NCBI GenBank assembly: GCA_020845735.1 | Contig: JADLFF010000051.1 | Coordinates: 1-54,921, forward strand | Direction of reading: 5' to 3' | DNA: 54,921 nucleotides | From: Dehalococcoidia bacterium | GTDB lineage: Bacteria > Chloroflexota > Dehalococcoidia > UBA2979 | Shown: in pieces, positions 33,029 to 41,522 of the stretch | How the letters are laid out: every line of letters starts with the position of its first letter | How positions within the stretch are numbered: position 1 is the stretch's first letter | Notes under the pieces: model-generated | Databases searched by the model: none | What the model was told of the DNA's origin: nothing | Seen by the model: only the letters and a program-made list of their open reading frames with translations | Program-made: the position numbers and the translations under genes

Positions 33029-35251
33029 ATGCTCATGCAGCAACCCGAACCGCACGACTTCGTGGAAGTTGGCGGGCAGTGGTACGTGCGAGCGCGCTCG
33101 GCGCTGGCCGATGACCGAACCCGCGTCCTCAAGGAGGGGGAGACCTTCGCCGTCTTCGACCGCTACGGCGACATCCAGCCGATCGGACTCGGGGAGCAGG
33201 GGCTCTACCACGAGGGCACGCGGCACCTCTCGCACCTCGATCTGCGCATCGCCCACAAGCGCCCGCTCCTCCTGAGCTCGGGCGTCAGCGCCGACAACTC
33301 GCTCCTGAGCGTTGACCTCACGAACCCGGAATTCGAGATGGAGGACGGCTCGGCCGTTCCCGCGGAGACCCTCTACATCCTCCGCACCCTCTTCCTCTGG
33401 CAGGGCACGTGCCACCAGCGCCTCGAGGTCCACAACTACGGCAGTCGCGAGGCGCGCTTCTCGCTGGGCGTGCGCTTCGAGGCGGACTTCCGCGATATCT
33501 TCGAGGTCCGGGGCATCCGCCGGGAGCAACGTGGTCGCATCCACCCCCTCGAGCGCCGCGCGAACCGGATCGTCCTGGCGTACGACGGCCTCGATGCGGT
33601 GCGCCGCGAGACGGTGATCGCCTCGTCGCAACACCCGTCGGCACGCGCGGGATCGTCCGTCTCGTTCGACATCGTCCTGCAGGCCGGAGGCGTGCACACG
33701 GCGTGGTTGCGCGTCGAGTGCCTGTCCAGCACGGGCCCCGTCACTGCACTCCCCGCGCACGACTCGGCGGCCCGCGCGCCGCGGCCCTCGAGGTATCTCC
33801 CTGCGCTGCGCGAGCTGCAGGACGAGCGCGCGCGCGAGCTTGACGAGGAGTGCTCGGTCCAGAGCTCGAGCGAGGACCTCAACGCGTGGTTGAACCGGTC
33901 GCAGATGGACCTGCTGATGCTGGAGACCCGCAGCGAGTCGGGGCCGTTCCCCTACGCCGGAATCCCCTGGTTCAGCACGCCCTTCGGACGAGACGCGATC
34001 ATCGCCGCCCTCCAGATGCTCTGGGTGCGGCCGTCGCTGGCTGCGGGGGTGCTGCGCTACCTCGCCGCGACGCAGGCACGGGAGTTCGACCAGGCACGCG
34101 ACGCCGCGCCGGGCAAGATCCTCCACGAGTCGAGGCTCGGTGAGATGGCATCCCTCGGGGAGGTGCCCTTCCAGCGCTACTACGGCAGTGTCGACGCCAC
34201 GCCGCTGTTCGTGGTGCTTGCCGGCGCGCACTTCGAGTCGACCGGCGACATCGCACTCCTCGATGAGATCTGGCCGGCCATCGCCGCGGCGCTCCAGTGG
34301 ATCCTCGAGTACGGCGACACCAACGGCGACGGCCTCATCGACTACCAGCCAAACGCGGTCGCGCTCCGCAACCAGGGGTGGAAGGACTCGGGGGACTCGG
34401 TCTTTCATGCCGATGGCACGGACGCACCGGGACCGATCGCGCTGTGCGAGGTGCAGGCGTACGCGTTCGCGGCCCTGCGAGCCGGCGCACAGCTCGCCGC
34501 TGCCCTCGGGCACCTGGACGAGGCCGAGCGCTGCGAGGTCGCCGCGCACCAGCTCCGACGCGTGTTCGAAGAACGCTTCTGGCTCGACGAACTCGGGATC
34601 TACGCCCTGGCCATCGATGGCGATGGGCGTGCCTGCGCGGTGCGCACCTCGAACGCCGGGCACGCGCTGTTCGGCCAGATCGCCACCGCCGAGCACGCGA
34701 CGCGCGTGTCCCGGACGCTGATGTCTCCGCCCCTGTTCTCGGGCTGGGGGATCCGCACGCTGGCCGCCGGCGAGCCTCGGTTCAACCCCATGTCCTATCA
34801 CAACGGCTCGGTGTGGCCGCACGACAACGCGATGATCGCCGACGGGATGTCGCGGTACGGGCTGCGCACCGAGGTGCTACGACTCTTCGATGCGGTGTTC
34901 AGCGCCTCGCGCGTGCTCGATCTGCAGCGGCTCCCCGAGCTCTACTGCGGCTTCCCGCGCCGCTCCGAGGCCGGCCCCACGAGCTACCCGCTTGCGAACG
35001 CGCCTCAGGCGTGGGCGGCGGGGTCCGTGTTCATGCTGCTCCGAGCCTGCCTCGGCCTCACGATCGACGGGCTGGGCAAGCGCATCGTCCTCGATCACCC
35101 GGTGCTGCCACCCTCGATCGACCGGCTGCGGCTCACGCGGCTCCGAGTGGGGGACGCCGAGATCGACCTCGAGCTCCACCGCTACCCGGCGGGCGTTGCG
35201 TCGGTGGTGACTCGGCGCACGGGCAACGTGAGCGTGGTGTCGCTGAAGTGA
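33029..35251 (+). CDS. Amylo-alpha-1,6-glucosidase / glycogen-debranching-type protein
   Basis: A 740-residue protein. Residues about 25-230 form the N-terminal glycogen-debranching beta domain (TFAVFDRYGDIQPIG, GLYHEGTRHLSHLDLRI). From about 290 an alpha/alpha-barrel begins, with FPYAGIPWFSTPFGRDAIIAA, YQPNAVALRNQGWKDSGDS and SYHNGSVWPHDNAMIADG, which include likely acidic catalytic residues. The family debranches glycogen or related glucans. It follows a GT4 gene, which supports a role in glucan or compatible-solute metabolism. The start is uncertain between ATG at 33029 and 33035; no clear ribosome site is visible. Confidence 0.88.
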   Translation: MLMQQPEPHDFVEVGGQWYVRARSALADDRTRVLKEGETFAVFDRYGDIQPIGLGEQGLYHEGTRHLSHLDLRIAHKRPLLLSSGVSADNSLLSVDLTNPEFEMEDGSAVPAETLYILRTLFLWQGTCHQRLEVHNYGSREARFSLGVRFEADFRDIFEVRGIRREQRGRIHPLERRANRIVLAYDGLDAVRRETVIASSQHPSARAGSSVSFDIVLQAGGVHTAWLRVECLSSTGPVTALPAHDSAARAPRPSRYLPALRELQDERARELDEECSVQSSSEDLNAWLNRSQMDLLMLETRSESGPFPYAGIPWFSTPFGRDAIIAALQMLWVRPSLAAGVLRYLAATQAREFDQARDAAPGKILHESRLGEMASLGEVPFQRYYGSVDATPLFVVLAGAHFESTGDIALLDEIWPAIAAALQWILEYGDTNGDGLIDYQPNAVALRNQGWKDSGDSVFHADGTDAPGPIALCEVQAYAFAALRAGAQLAAALGHLDEAERCEVAAHQLRRVFEERFWLDELGIYALAIDGDGRACAVRTSNAGHALFGQIATAEHATRVSRTLMSPPLFSGWGIRTLAAGEPRFNPMSYHNGSVWPHDNAMIADGMSRYGLRTEVLRLFDAVFSASRVLDLQRLPELYCGFPRRSEAGPTSYPLANAPQAWAAGSVFMLLRACLGLTIDGLGKRIVLDHPVLPPSIDRLRLTRLRVGDAEIDLELHRYPAGVASVVTRRTGNVSVVSLK

Positions 35252-35311
35252 CCACGTGATGTCGAGGCGACCTCGGGGTTGGCCTCGCCTGGACCTCACG
35301 GTCCACGACGG

Positions 35312-35749
35312 TCAGCGGCCCGGGGCGTCCTCCTGCGCGTCGCCAGCATCGAGGCGTGCGGCGCGCGCGAGGGCCTCGTAGCGACGGCGAATGGTCTCGA
35401 GGTCGCCTTCCTCGAGGTCCTCGAGGTCGAGCACGGTGTTCTGGGCCTCGGACACGGCACGGATGATCTCGTCCAGCTTGAGGTGCATCGCGATCGCGTC
35501 GCGGTTCTGCGTGTGCTGGATCACGAAGACCATGAGGAACGTGACCACAGTCGTGCCGGTGTTGATCACGAGCTGCCACGTGTTGCTGAAGTCGAACAAC
35601 GGCCCGGACACGGCCCAGACCACGATGCCGGCGACCGCCGCGCCGAATCCGATGGGGTGACCGGTCCAGTGCGCCGCCGCGCGGGCAAACCGGCTGAACG
35701 GCGACTGCTGTCTCTCCGAGGCCGGCCGCGTTGCTGCCTCTGCGTTCAC
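35312..35749 (-). CDS. Low-affinity iron permease-like membrane protein
   Basis: A 145-residue protein with two membrane helices (about 32-52 FGAAVAGIVVWAVSGPLF and 58-78 WQLVINTGTTVVTFLMVFVIQ) followed by QHTQNRDAIAMHLKLDEIIRA, the hallmark of the PF04120 family, and an acidic tail. The family is named for iron uptake, but its role in bacteria is poorly known. The GTG at 35749 has GGGAGGTGC upstream. It is convergent with the debranching enzyme gene and opens onto a 337-bp intergenic region. Confidence 0.82.
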   Translation of the reverse strand: MNAEAATRPASERQQSPFSRFARAAAHWTGHPIGFGAAVAGIVVWAVSGPLFDFSNTWQLVINTGTTVVTFLMVFVIQHTQNRDAIAMHLKLDEIIRAVSEAQNTVLDLEDLEEGDLETIRRRYEALARAARLDAGDAQEDAPGR

Positions 35750-36086
35750 TCGCACCTCCCGGGCGACCGACTGTAGCACCGCCCTCTCGGCGCACCGGGC
35801 ATGCGCGGGGAACCGACACGATGTCGTGCGGATCGAATGCGTCGCGCGCAAGGGAACTGCGAGACGGCGCCGGGGGCTGCGACACGCAGCGGCTCGAGGC
35901 ACGCACGGCGCGCTCGATGCAGCACGCCAGCGCAGGCGTCGCGTTGCATCGCGTTGCGACAAAGGTGCAACGGCAGGCGCAGCCGCCTCACGAGTCACCC
36001 ACGTGTGTCCTCGTACGGTCGATCGGCCGAGGCAACCACCGTGCCGCCGAGGTACCGCCGGCCAACGCCGCGGGTAGGGAGGACGC
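35750..36086. other. Intergenic region without a supported gene
   Basis: A 337-bp divergent region between the iron-permease-like gene and a small lipoprotein gene. Open frames here lack ribosome sites. It holds tandem GCGTTGC copies (35941-35947 and 35951-35957), and CGTTGCA (35942-35948) is inverted as TGCAACG (35966-35972), a possible operator. I see no RNA gene. Confidence 0.5.
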
Positions 36087-36281
36087 TTGCAGTCACTCAG
36101 ACGACAGCTCGCCGTGATCGGCATCGTGGCGGGGGGCGCCCTCGGCGCGGCGTGCGCCGACACCGTGGACGTCGATGTCACCGTCGCTCCGACGGTCCGC
36201 GCGACGACCACCGTGCGCTCGACGACGACTCTGACCGTGACCCCCACGGTCCGAGCAACCACCTCGCCGGTTGCGCAATGA
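36087..36281 (+). CDS. Small Thr-rich lipoprotein
   Basis: A 64-residue lipoprotein starting at TTG 36087, with GGGAGG 5-6 nt upstream. The signal helix LAVIGIVAGGALGAAC ends in the lipobox LGAAC, so the mature peptide of about 40 residues is anchored outside and consists of Thr/Val repeats (TVRATTTVRSTTTLTV). No folded domain is likely. The start codon is unusual but the ribosome site and signal support it. Confidence 0.65.
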   Translation: MQSLRRQLAVIGIVAGGALGAACADTVDVDVTVAPTVRATTTVRSTTTLTVTPTVRATTSPVAQ

Positions 36282-36363
36282 CGCCGGGACGCGGTGATGC
36301 CGTGACGCGAATCGCGCGAAGAACCCCTCATGACGCACAGGCCACAAGCGTAAGGAGATGGTG

Positions 36364-37278
36364 ATGGCACGAGTCGAAAGCGACATCGTCGTCGACGCGC
36401 CCCTCCGGGCCGTCTACAACCAGTGGACTCAGTTCGAGAGCTATCCCCTCTTCATGCACGGTGTCTCGCGGGTCACCCAGCTCGATGACCGACACCTGCG
36501 CTGGCGTGCCAGCATCGGCGGTCGCGAGAAGGAGTGGGACGCCGAGATCCAGGAGCAAGTCCCGGACGAGCGCATCATCTGGCGGTCGACGGATGGCGCG
36601 CCCAACGCCGGCATCGTGCGGTTCCGCGAGGTCGAGGGCGACCGCACGGAGGTCCACCTGGAGATGAGCTACGAACCCGAGGGGCTCGTCGAGAACGTCG
36701 GCGACGCGCTCGGAGTGCCTGAGCGGCAGATCCGCGACGACCTCGAGCGGTTCCGTGCGTTCATCGAGGCCCGCGGGCGAGAGTCCGGCGGATGGCGTGG
36801 CGTGATCGAGCACTCCGACGCGCCCGCCGGTCAGGTCGGTGACGCCCGTGCCGCGAGTCCCGCACGCGCCGTCACACAGGCCGGTGGCCGGAACATCAGT
36901 CGTGACCGCATCGAGGAGGGCGCGAGCGCGGCGGGCCAGGCGCTGCCCGAGCAGGAGCGGCAGATCGCCGAAGCCGCGGGACTCCCCGTGAGCGAGGTCC
37001 GCGCGAGCCCTCGCACGACCCCCGGCTACAGCTCGGAAGCCGCGATTGCCAACGACTACGCACGTGAGCCGCTTTCCTCGCAGGACGGTGTGCGATGGCG
37101 GGCTGACGCCTGGGATCAGCTCACGCAGGCGGCGCTGATCCGGTGGCCTGGCCTCCCCTCCGACGCCCTGGACAACGTCGATCCGGACCGCGCGAGCCTC
37201 GCCAGGGCGGTCGCCGAGCACGTCGCGATCCCGCGCGACGAACTCGACCGGGAGATCGACCTGCTCGTGCGCACGTAA
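36364..37278 (+). CDS. SRPBCC-domain (cyclase/dehydrase-like) protein
   Basis: A 304-residue soluble protein. Residues 1-145 are an SRPBCC lipid-binding fold (ESDIVVDAPLRAVYNQWTQF, then YPLFMHGVSRVTQLDD, RIIWRSTDGAPNAGIVRF), close to the polyketide cyclase/dehydrase group. A low-complexity linker follows, and 240-304 is a small helical domain (WDQLTQAALIRWPGLPSDAL). Such proteins are common in stress regulons of GC-rich bacteria. The ATG at 36364 is chosen as AAGGAG is 6 nt upstream; earlier ATG/GTG codons abut it. Confidence 0.82.
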   Translation: MARVESDIVVDAPLRAVYNQWTQFESYPLFMHGVSRVTQLDDRHLRWRASIGGREKEWDAEIQEQVPDERIIWRSTDGAPNAGIVRFREVEGDRTEVHLEMSYEPEGLVENVGDALGVPERQIRDDLERFRAFIEARGRESGGWRGVIEHSDAPAGQVGDARAASPARAVTQAGGRNISRDRIEEGASAAGQALPEQERQIAEAAGLPVSEVRASPRTTPGYSSEAAIANDYAREPLSSQDGVRWRADAWDQLTQAALIRWPGLPSDALDNVDPDRASLARAVAEHVAIPRDELDREIDLLVRT

Positions 37279-37387
37279 GCCCTCGAGGCGCCGCGCGCTG
37301 ACTCGGGCGCGTTCGGTTCGGACTCGATGGCGCCGGGCGGTGACGCACGCCCCTGAGGTGGCGCTGCTGACGTGGCGCTGAGTGGAC

Positions 37388-37414
37388 GGGCCGCCCTGCC
37401 GTGCGGGGCGGCCC
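37388..37414. terminator. GC-rich hairpin
   Basis: GGGCCGCCC (37388-37396) pairs with 37406-37414 around a 9-nt loop, about 110 bp after the SRPBCC gene. No T tract is present, so it is a possible weak terminator. Confidence 0.45.
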
Positions 37415-37548
37415 CCTGGCTCCGTGAGCATAGGGAACGATCCTGGAGGGCGCGCGTGGCTGTTGCGCTCGCGGGCCCTCCGAGCACCCGCGTCACGCTG
37501 TAACGCGCGAGCGGTCGGCGTACGCGGGCGCGCCTCGAGGAGGGGCCA

Positions 37549-38451
37549 GTGCTCACCACGCTCAAGTCGGTCTGGTCCGAGGTGCAGCACGACGACGTGA
37601 GCGGCCTCGCGGCGGAGCTGTCCTATCACTTCCTGCTCGCGCTGTTCCCGTTCCTGATCTTCGTGACCGCGCTCGGCGCGCTGGTCGCTCAGGTCGGGGG
37701 CATCGAGAACCCCACGGAGCGCATCCTGGACGCGATCGGCGGGACGCTCCCATCCGATGCCGCCTCGATCCTGCGCACGCAGATCGATCGGCTGCTCGAG
37801 ACCCAGGCCGGTGGGCTGCTCTCGGCAGGCGTCGCGGCCGCGATCTGGGCCGCGTCAGGGGGCGTGCGCGCGATGATGAAGGCGATGAACCGGGTCTACG
37901 ACGTCGATGAGACACGCCCGGCCTGGCGACGCTACGCCGTGTCGATTGCCCTCGTGCTGGGCGCGGGCACGAGTCTCTTCGCGGCCCTCGTGGTCCTCCT
38001 CGGGGGGCAGGTGGTCGGACGGCAACTCCTCGAGGACCTCGGGCTGGGCCCCGCCGCCAGCCAGTGGGTGAACGTCGCACGAGTGCCGCTCGTGGCCATG
38101 CTGGTGGCGGTGGCGGTCGCCGTCCTCTACTGGGCGGCACCGAACGCCGGCCTCCCCTTCCGCTGGATGAGCCCGGGCGCGGCGCTGTTCGTCCTCAGCT
38201 GGCTGACGGCGACGCTGCTCTTCGGCGTCTACGTCTCGAGTTTCGCCTCCTACAACGCGACGTACGGGGCGCTCGGCGGCGTCGTGGTCCTGCTCGTGTG
38301 GGCGTACCTCTCGGCGTTCCTGCTGCTCACCGGGGCCGAGGTCAACGCGGCGCTCTCCCGGCAGGCCGGTGGCTCGCTCGCCCTTGAGACAGGAACGGGG
38401 ATCTCCGCGGACCACGACCCCGGCGGAGGCAGTCACGGCCGGGCCGCCTGA
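37549..38451 (+). CDS. YihY/BrkB-family inner-membrane protein
   Basis: A 300-residue integral membrane protein with about six helices. Family features are LAAELSYHFLLALFPFLIFV near the N-terminus, a central VRAMMKAMNRVYDVDETRP loop, and ASYNATYGALGGVVVLLVWAY near the end. Once named RNase BN, the family is now considered a transporter or envelope protein of unknown substrate. The GTG at 37549 has GAGGAGGGG upstream. It is convergent with a regulator gene just 9 bp away. Confidence 0.9.
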   Translation: MLTTLKSVWSEVQHDDVSGLAAELSYHFLLALFPFLIFVTALGALVAQVGGIENPTERILDAIGGTLPSDAASILRTQIDRLLETQAGGLLSAGVAAAIWAASGGVRAMMKAMNRVYDVDETRPAWRRYAVSIALVLGAGTSLFAALVVLLGGQVVGRQLLEDLGLGPAASQWVNVARVPLVAMLVAVAVAVLYWAAPNAGLPFRWMSPGAALFVLSWLTATLLFGVYVSSFASYNATYGALGGVVVLLVWAYLSAFLLLTGAEVNAALSRQAGGSLALETGTGISADHDPGGGSHGRAA

Positions 38452-38460
38452 GGCGAATCG

Positions 38461-38859
38461 CTAGCGGCGCTCGAGGTGGGAGTTCAGCGCCGCCTCGACG
38501 ACATCCAGCACGTCGTCGAGCTCGAACGGCTTCCGCACCAGTCCGACGGCACCGAGCTGCTCCGCGAGCTGCTCGGGGTCGCCGGCGCCGGTGACCAGCA
38601 CCACCGGCACCGTCGACGCCGGTGGGGTCATCGCGAGCTGCGCCTCGCGAAACGTGTCCCCATCCATCTCGGCCAGCGCTATGTCGAGCAGGATCAGGTG
38701 CGGGGCCCATGTTCCGAGGAGCTCAAGGGCCTCGGCGCCGCTGGCGGTCCACAGGACGTGGTGCCCCTCATCGGTGAGCAGCTCCGCCAGCAGCCGGGCG
38801 ATCGCCTCGTTGTCCTCCACGATCAGGATCCGACGCTCGCCGACGCCCGCCTCAACCAC
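38461..38859 (-). CDS. Receiver-only response regulator
   Basis: A 132-residue single receiver domain. The acidic pocket has E15-D16 (IVEDNE), the phospho-acceptor is D59 (LILLDIAL), and K110 lies in LVRKPFELDD. There is no output domain. The GTG at 38859 is chosen because GGGAG lies 5 nt upstream and the fold begins 10 residues later. A gene for a DNA-binding domain lacking a receiver starts 396 bp away on the other strand. Confidence 0.85.
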   Translation of the reverse strand: MVEAGVGERRILIVEDNEAIARLLAELLTDEGHHVLWTASGAEALELLGTWAPHLILLDIALAEMDGDTFREAQLAMTPPASTVPVVLVTGAGDPEQLAEQLGAVGLVRKPFELDDVLDVVEAALNSHLERR

Positions 38860-38948
38860 GTTGGCTCCCGGCTCGCTCGTGCCTCGGACGTTCAAGGGCG
38901 CGCCGGCGGTTCGAGGCCCGGCGCGGCGCTCCGGCGTCAACACGACTG

Positions 38949-38963
38949 ATTGTACCGATCGGT
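38949..38963 (-). promoter_or_regulatory. -10 box and palindrome for the receiver gene
   Basis: TACAAT on the minus strand (38954-38949) is a good -10 box. It abuts the perfect 10-bp palindrome ACCGATCGGT (38954-38963), an operator-like site. The rest of the 395-bp region 38860-39254 shows no supported gene. Confidence 0.4.
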
Positions 38964-39254
38964 CTGGCGCGGGGATCGGCCGCCCGTGACACCGGATCGT
39001 GACACGGAGCTCAGCCGCGCGGTCCGCACATTCGAGGTCGCACTCCGGCAACACGGGAGGCCGTCATGGCGGGCGGCCGCAACTCGGACGACACATGGAG
39101 ATCATCCGCCTGCAACCTTCCGCACATCTGAACGAAACCCTGGGTGCCTAGCGTCGTCAGCGACACCGTGATTCCGGAGCGCAGGTGGCGCGCCGCCCTC
39201 GGGGGGCGCGAGGCGCGGCGTCCCGGCGCGCGCCCGCCAGGAGACGGGGGACCG

Positions 39255-39572
39255 ATGGAACAGCGGTTCAGTCTCGGCAACCTCGTCGTTGACCTCGAGG
39301 CGTACAACGTGTGGATCGACGAGCGCCGCCTCAGCCTGACCTACAGCGAGTTCGAGCTGCTCACCATCCTCGTGAAGCGTGCCGGCGCCGTCGTGCCTCG
39401 CGAGGAGCTGGCGCGCGAGATGTGGGGCGACGAGCCCGCGGAGCATCGCCTCAACGTCCAGGTGTGCAGGCTGCGCAAAAAGCTCGAGGACAGCCATCCC
39501 TGGCGAGTGAAGACGGTGCGCCGCCGCGGCTATGCACTCGTCGCGGAGGACGACCAGCCGCGCGTGGCGTGA
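39255..39572 (+). CDS. Stand-alone OmpR-type winged-helix protein
   Basis: A 105-residue protein that is a lone trans_reg_C winged helix: LSLTYSEFELLTILVKRAG, then REELAREMWGDEPAEHRLNV and VCRLRKKLEDSHPWRVKTVR with the recognition helix, ending RRGYAL. It has no receiver. The ATG at 39255 follows GGGGGA; an upstream in-frame ATG would add a low-complexity Arg/Gly tail. It probably binds DNA, possibly with another regulator. Confidence 0.85.
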   Translation: MEQRFSLGNLVVDLEAYNVWIDERRLSLTYSEFELLTILVKRAGAVVPREELAREMWGDEPAEHRLNVQVCRLRKKLEDSHPWRVKTVRRRGYALVAEDDQPRVA

Positions 39573-39604
39573 CCCGCGTCCCTCGGCCCGCGCGTGCCCT
39601 GCCG

Positions 39605-39610
39605 TAGACT
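39605..39610 (+). promoter_or_regulatory. -10 box for leaderless DUF3054 gene
   Basis: TAGACT lies 6 nt before the ATG at 39617, the leaderless geometry seen elsewhere in the window. Confidence 0.4.
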
Positions 39611-39616
39611 GCGAGG

Positions 39617-40012
39617 ATGAGCACGCAACGCCTTCTCCTCCTGGCCGGGGACGCCCTCGTCCTGCTCGCATTCGCGGTGACCGGCCGGAGGACCCACGAC
39701 GAGGCGGTCGGCCTCGCGGCGGCGCTTGCCGTCGTCACCACGGCCGCCCCGTTCCTCGCGGGGTGGCTGCTGGCCAGCGGCGTTCCGCGGCTCCGGACGG
39801 TCGTGCCACGCGATGCGCGCGCGCTCGTCGTCGAGGCGGCGCAGATGTGGGCGATCGCGTTTCCCGTGGCCGTCCTCGTGCGAGCGGCGATCCTCGGGAG
39901 GTTCAGCCCGCTGAGCTTCTACCTCGTGGCCTTCTCGGCCGCCCTCGCGATGCTGGTGGTGTGGCGCCTCGTGTTTGCGCTGCTCACCTCGCAACGCCGC
40001 GCGACCGCCTGA
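39617..40012 (+). CDS. DUF3054 membrane protein
   Basis: A 131-residue protein with four membrane helices. It opens GDALVLLAFAVTGRRTHDE and continues with APFLAGWLLASG, both DUF3054 signatures. The family is common in actinobacteria and Chloroflexota and has no known function. The start lies 6 nt after TAGACT, and the only purine-rich bases before it (GAGG) lie between that box and the ATG, suggesting a leaderless message. It is followed by a promoter for the next gene. Confidence 0.85.
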   Translation: MSTQRLLLLAGDALVLLAFAVTGRRTHDEAVGLAAALAVVTTAAPFLAGWLLASGVPRLRTVVPRDARALVVEAAQMWAIAFPVAVLVRAAILGRFSPLSFYLVAFSAALAMLVVWRLVFALLTSQRRATA

Positions 40013-40031
40013 CTCCACACCCGGCGCAGGA

Positions 40032-40061
40032 TTGACACGAGCCCGCCCGGGGCACTATCAG
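40032..40061 (+). promoter_or_regulatory. Promoter of the 460-residue unknown gene
   Basis: A consensus TTGACA (40032-40037) with TATCAG (40056-40061), spacer 18 bp, and a leader of about 30 nt before the ATG at 40098. Confidence 0.6.
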
Positions 40062-40097
40062 AACACCAGTTCGCTACATCGAGGCATGGAGGCCGCG

Positions 40098-41480
40098 ATG
40101 CTCGACACCACTCGCGCCACCGAGCCGCTCGCCCTCCTCTACGAGCGCGCCGTCGGCGGCCGGCTCCTCGCGATCGAGGTGGTCACCGCTCGACGCTGGT
40201 CGCCGCGATTGCTCGATCCGCCCGACCCGACCCGGGCCGATGTGCGCGTGGTCCTGCTCGCCTCAAGCCAGCCGCCCGAGACGACACCGACGTGGCTCGG
40301 CGTCGCGAACATCCCGGCCCGCATCGCCGAGGACCTCGTGGAGTCGGGGCCGTACGCGCGGCCGCGCGCGGACCTCGAGGTCGCGCTGCGCGTCGCGCGC
40401 GGCCTCACACCGGCTGCGGGCCTGCTGCCGGAGCGCGAGTTCGCGGACTTCCTCGCGGCCGGCGCCACGGCGGTGCGGCACCCCGCCCCCGTACCAGCCG
40501 AGGCAGCTCGTCGCCTCGAGGTGATCCGCGACTTCTCGCGCGAGCACGGTGGGTCACTCGGCGCACTGCCTGAACTGGCCGCGCTACCCGAGCTGGACGC
40601 GCTGACCGAGGAGTCGCTCGAATGGCACATCGTGCGGCGCTTCGACACGCCCGATGCGTTCAGCACCGCGATCCTCCTCGAGCGGCTGCGCGAGTCGATG
40701 CCCGATGTCGCCTCGACGCTGCGTGCGCTGAACGACGCGCGGATCGCCGAGTCCAGTCGGGAGTGGGCCGAGCTCGCCCTGGACCGTCGCGCGCTCCTCG
40801 CAGCGGCAAGTCCGTGGCGGTTTATCGAGGGCGCCGACACCGGCCCCGCGCTTGCGGCGGTGCGGTCGTGGCTGCGCCGCTACGAGGGCGCTCGGCGCGC
40901 CGTGCACGAACACTGGCGCAAGCGCGCCCTCGACCTCCGCGGCCGCATCGAGCGCGAGATGGGCTCGCTTCGCGCCCTCGAGCGCCTGAACTCGATCGCG
41001 TCGCTCGGTCCGCCGCGCGGCGAGGACGCGAGCGCCGTCGCTCGGGGTCTCCGCGACGAGCTGCTGGCCTTCGACCCGGCCGCCGACACGACCACGCCAC
41101 TCGGGCCGGAGCCGCCGCTCTTCGCGCGCGTGCAGGCGGCCTTCGAGGCGGTGCGCGGCCAGCTCGAGGCGCGACGCCAGCGCCTGGCGGCAGCGACGGT
41201 CTCGGTCGTCCTCGACCAGCCGGGCGGCCCCGATGTCTCGCGGTTGCTGCAGGCGATCCAGGCCTGCGACGTCGATGGGATCGAGCGGGCGCTCGATGCA
41301 CGTCTCGCCGCGCACATCGAGGCGGTGCTCGAGCGGCGGACAGCGACCCCCCTCCAGGCCCTCACGGCCCGCTACTCCGAGGTCGACGCGGACACCCTCG
41401 ACGAGGTGCTGGCGGCGTTCCGAGAGCTGCTCGCGGACGCTCTGCTCGACGCGGGCGGGAGGCCGGTCCCCCTGGCGTGA
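40098..41480 (+). CDS. Uncharacterised 460-residue helical protein
   Basis: A soluble 460-residue protein, not recognised. An N-terminal mixed region (RADVRVVLLASSQPPETTPTW) is followed by helical segments with many Arg, Glu and Leu (ALDLRGRIEREMGSLRALER, FEAVRGQLEARRQRLAAATV). No membrane helix, no zinc motif and no nucleotide-binding loop is visible. The ATG at 40098 has GGAGG 5 nt upstream. It has its own strong promoter and faces the recombinase homologue, ending 42 bp from it. A coiled-coil structural or DNA-associated role is only a guess. Confidence 0.7.
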   Translation: MLDTTRATEPLALLYERAVGGRLLAIEVVTARRWSPRLLDPPDPTRADVRVVLLASSQPPETTPTWLGVANIPARIAEDLVESGPYARPRADLEVALRVARGLTPAAGLLPEREFADFLAAGATAVRHPAPVPAEAARRLEVIRDFSREHGGSLGALPELAALPELDALTEESLEWHIVRRFDTPDAFSTAILLERLRESMPDVASTLRALNDARIAESSREWAELALDRRALLAAASPWRFIEGADTGPALAAVRSWLRRYEGARRAVHEHWRKRALDLRGRIEREMGSLRALERLNSIASLGPPRGEDASAVARGLRDELLAFDPAADTTTPLGPEPPLFARVQAAFEAVRGQLEARRQRLAAATVSVVLDQPGGPDVSRLLQAIQACDVDGIERALDARLAAHIEAVLERRTATPLQALTARYSEVDADTLDEVLAAFRELLADALLDAGGRPVPLA

Positions 41481-41522
41481 GTGGGTCGCTGGGCGTGCCC
41501 TCCACCGCTCGATGATCACCGC

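Noticed and set aside
32282..34822. 846-codon open frame on the minus strand
   Set aside because: Antisense to the glycosyltransferase and debranching enzyme, both with clear motifs.
37441..37503. 15-codon GTG frame after the SRPBCC gene
   Set aside because: Too short, and its ribosome site is inside a GGAGGGC/GCCCTCC inverted repeat; no supporting evidence.
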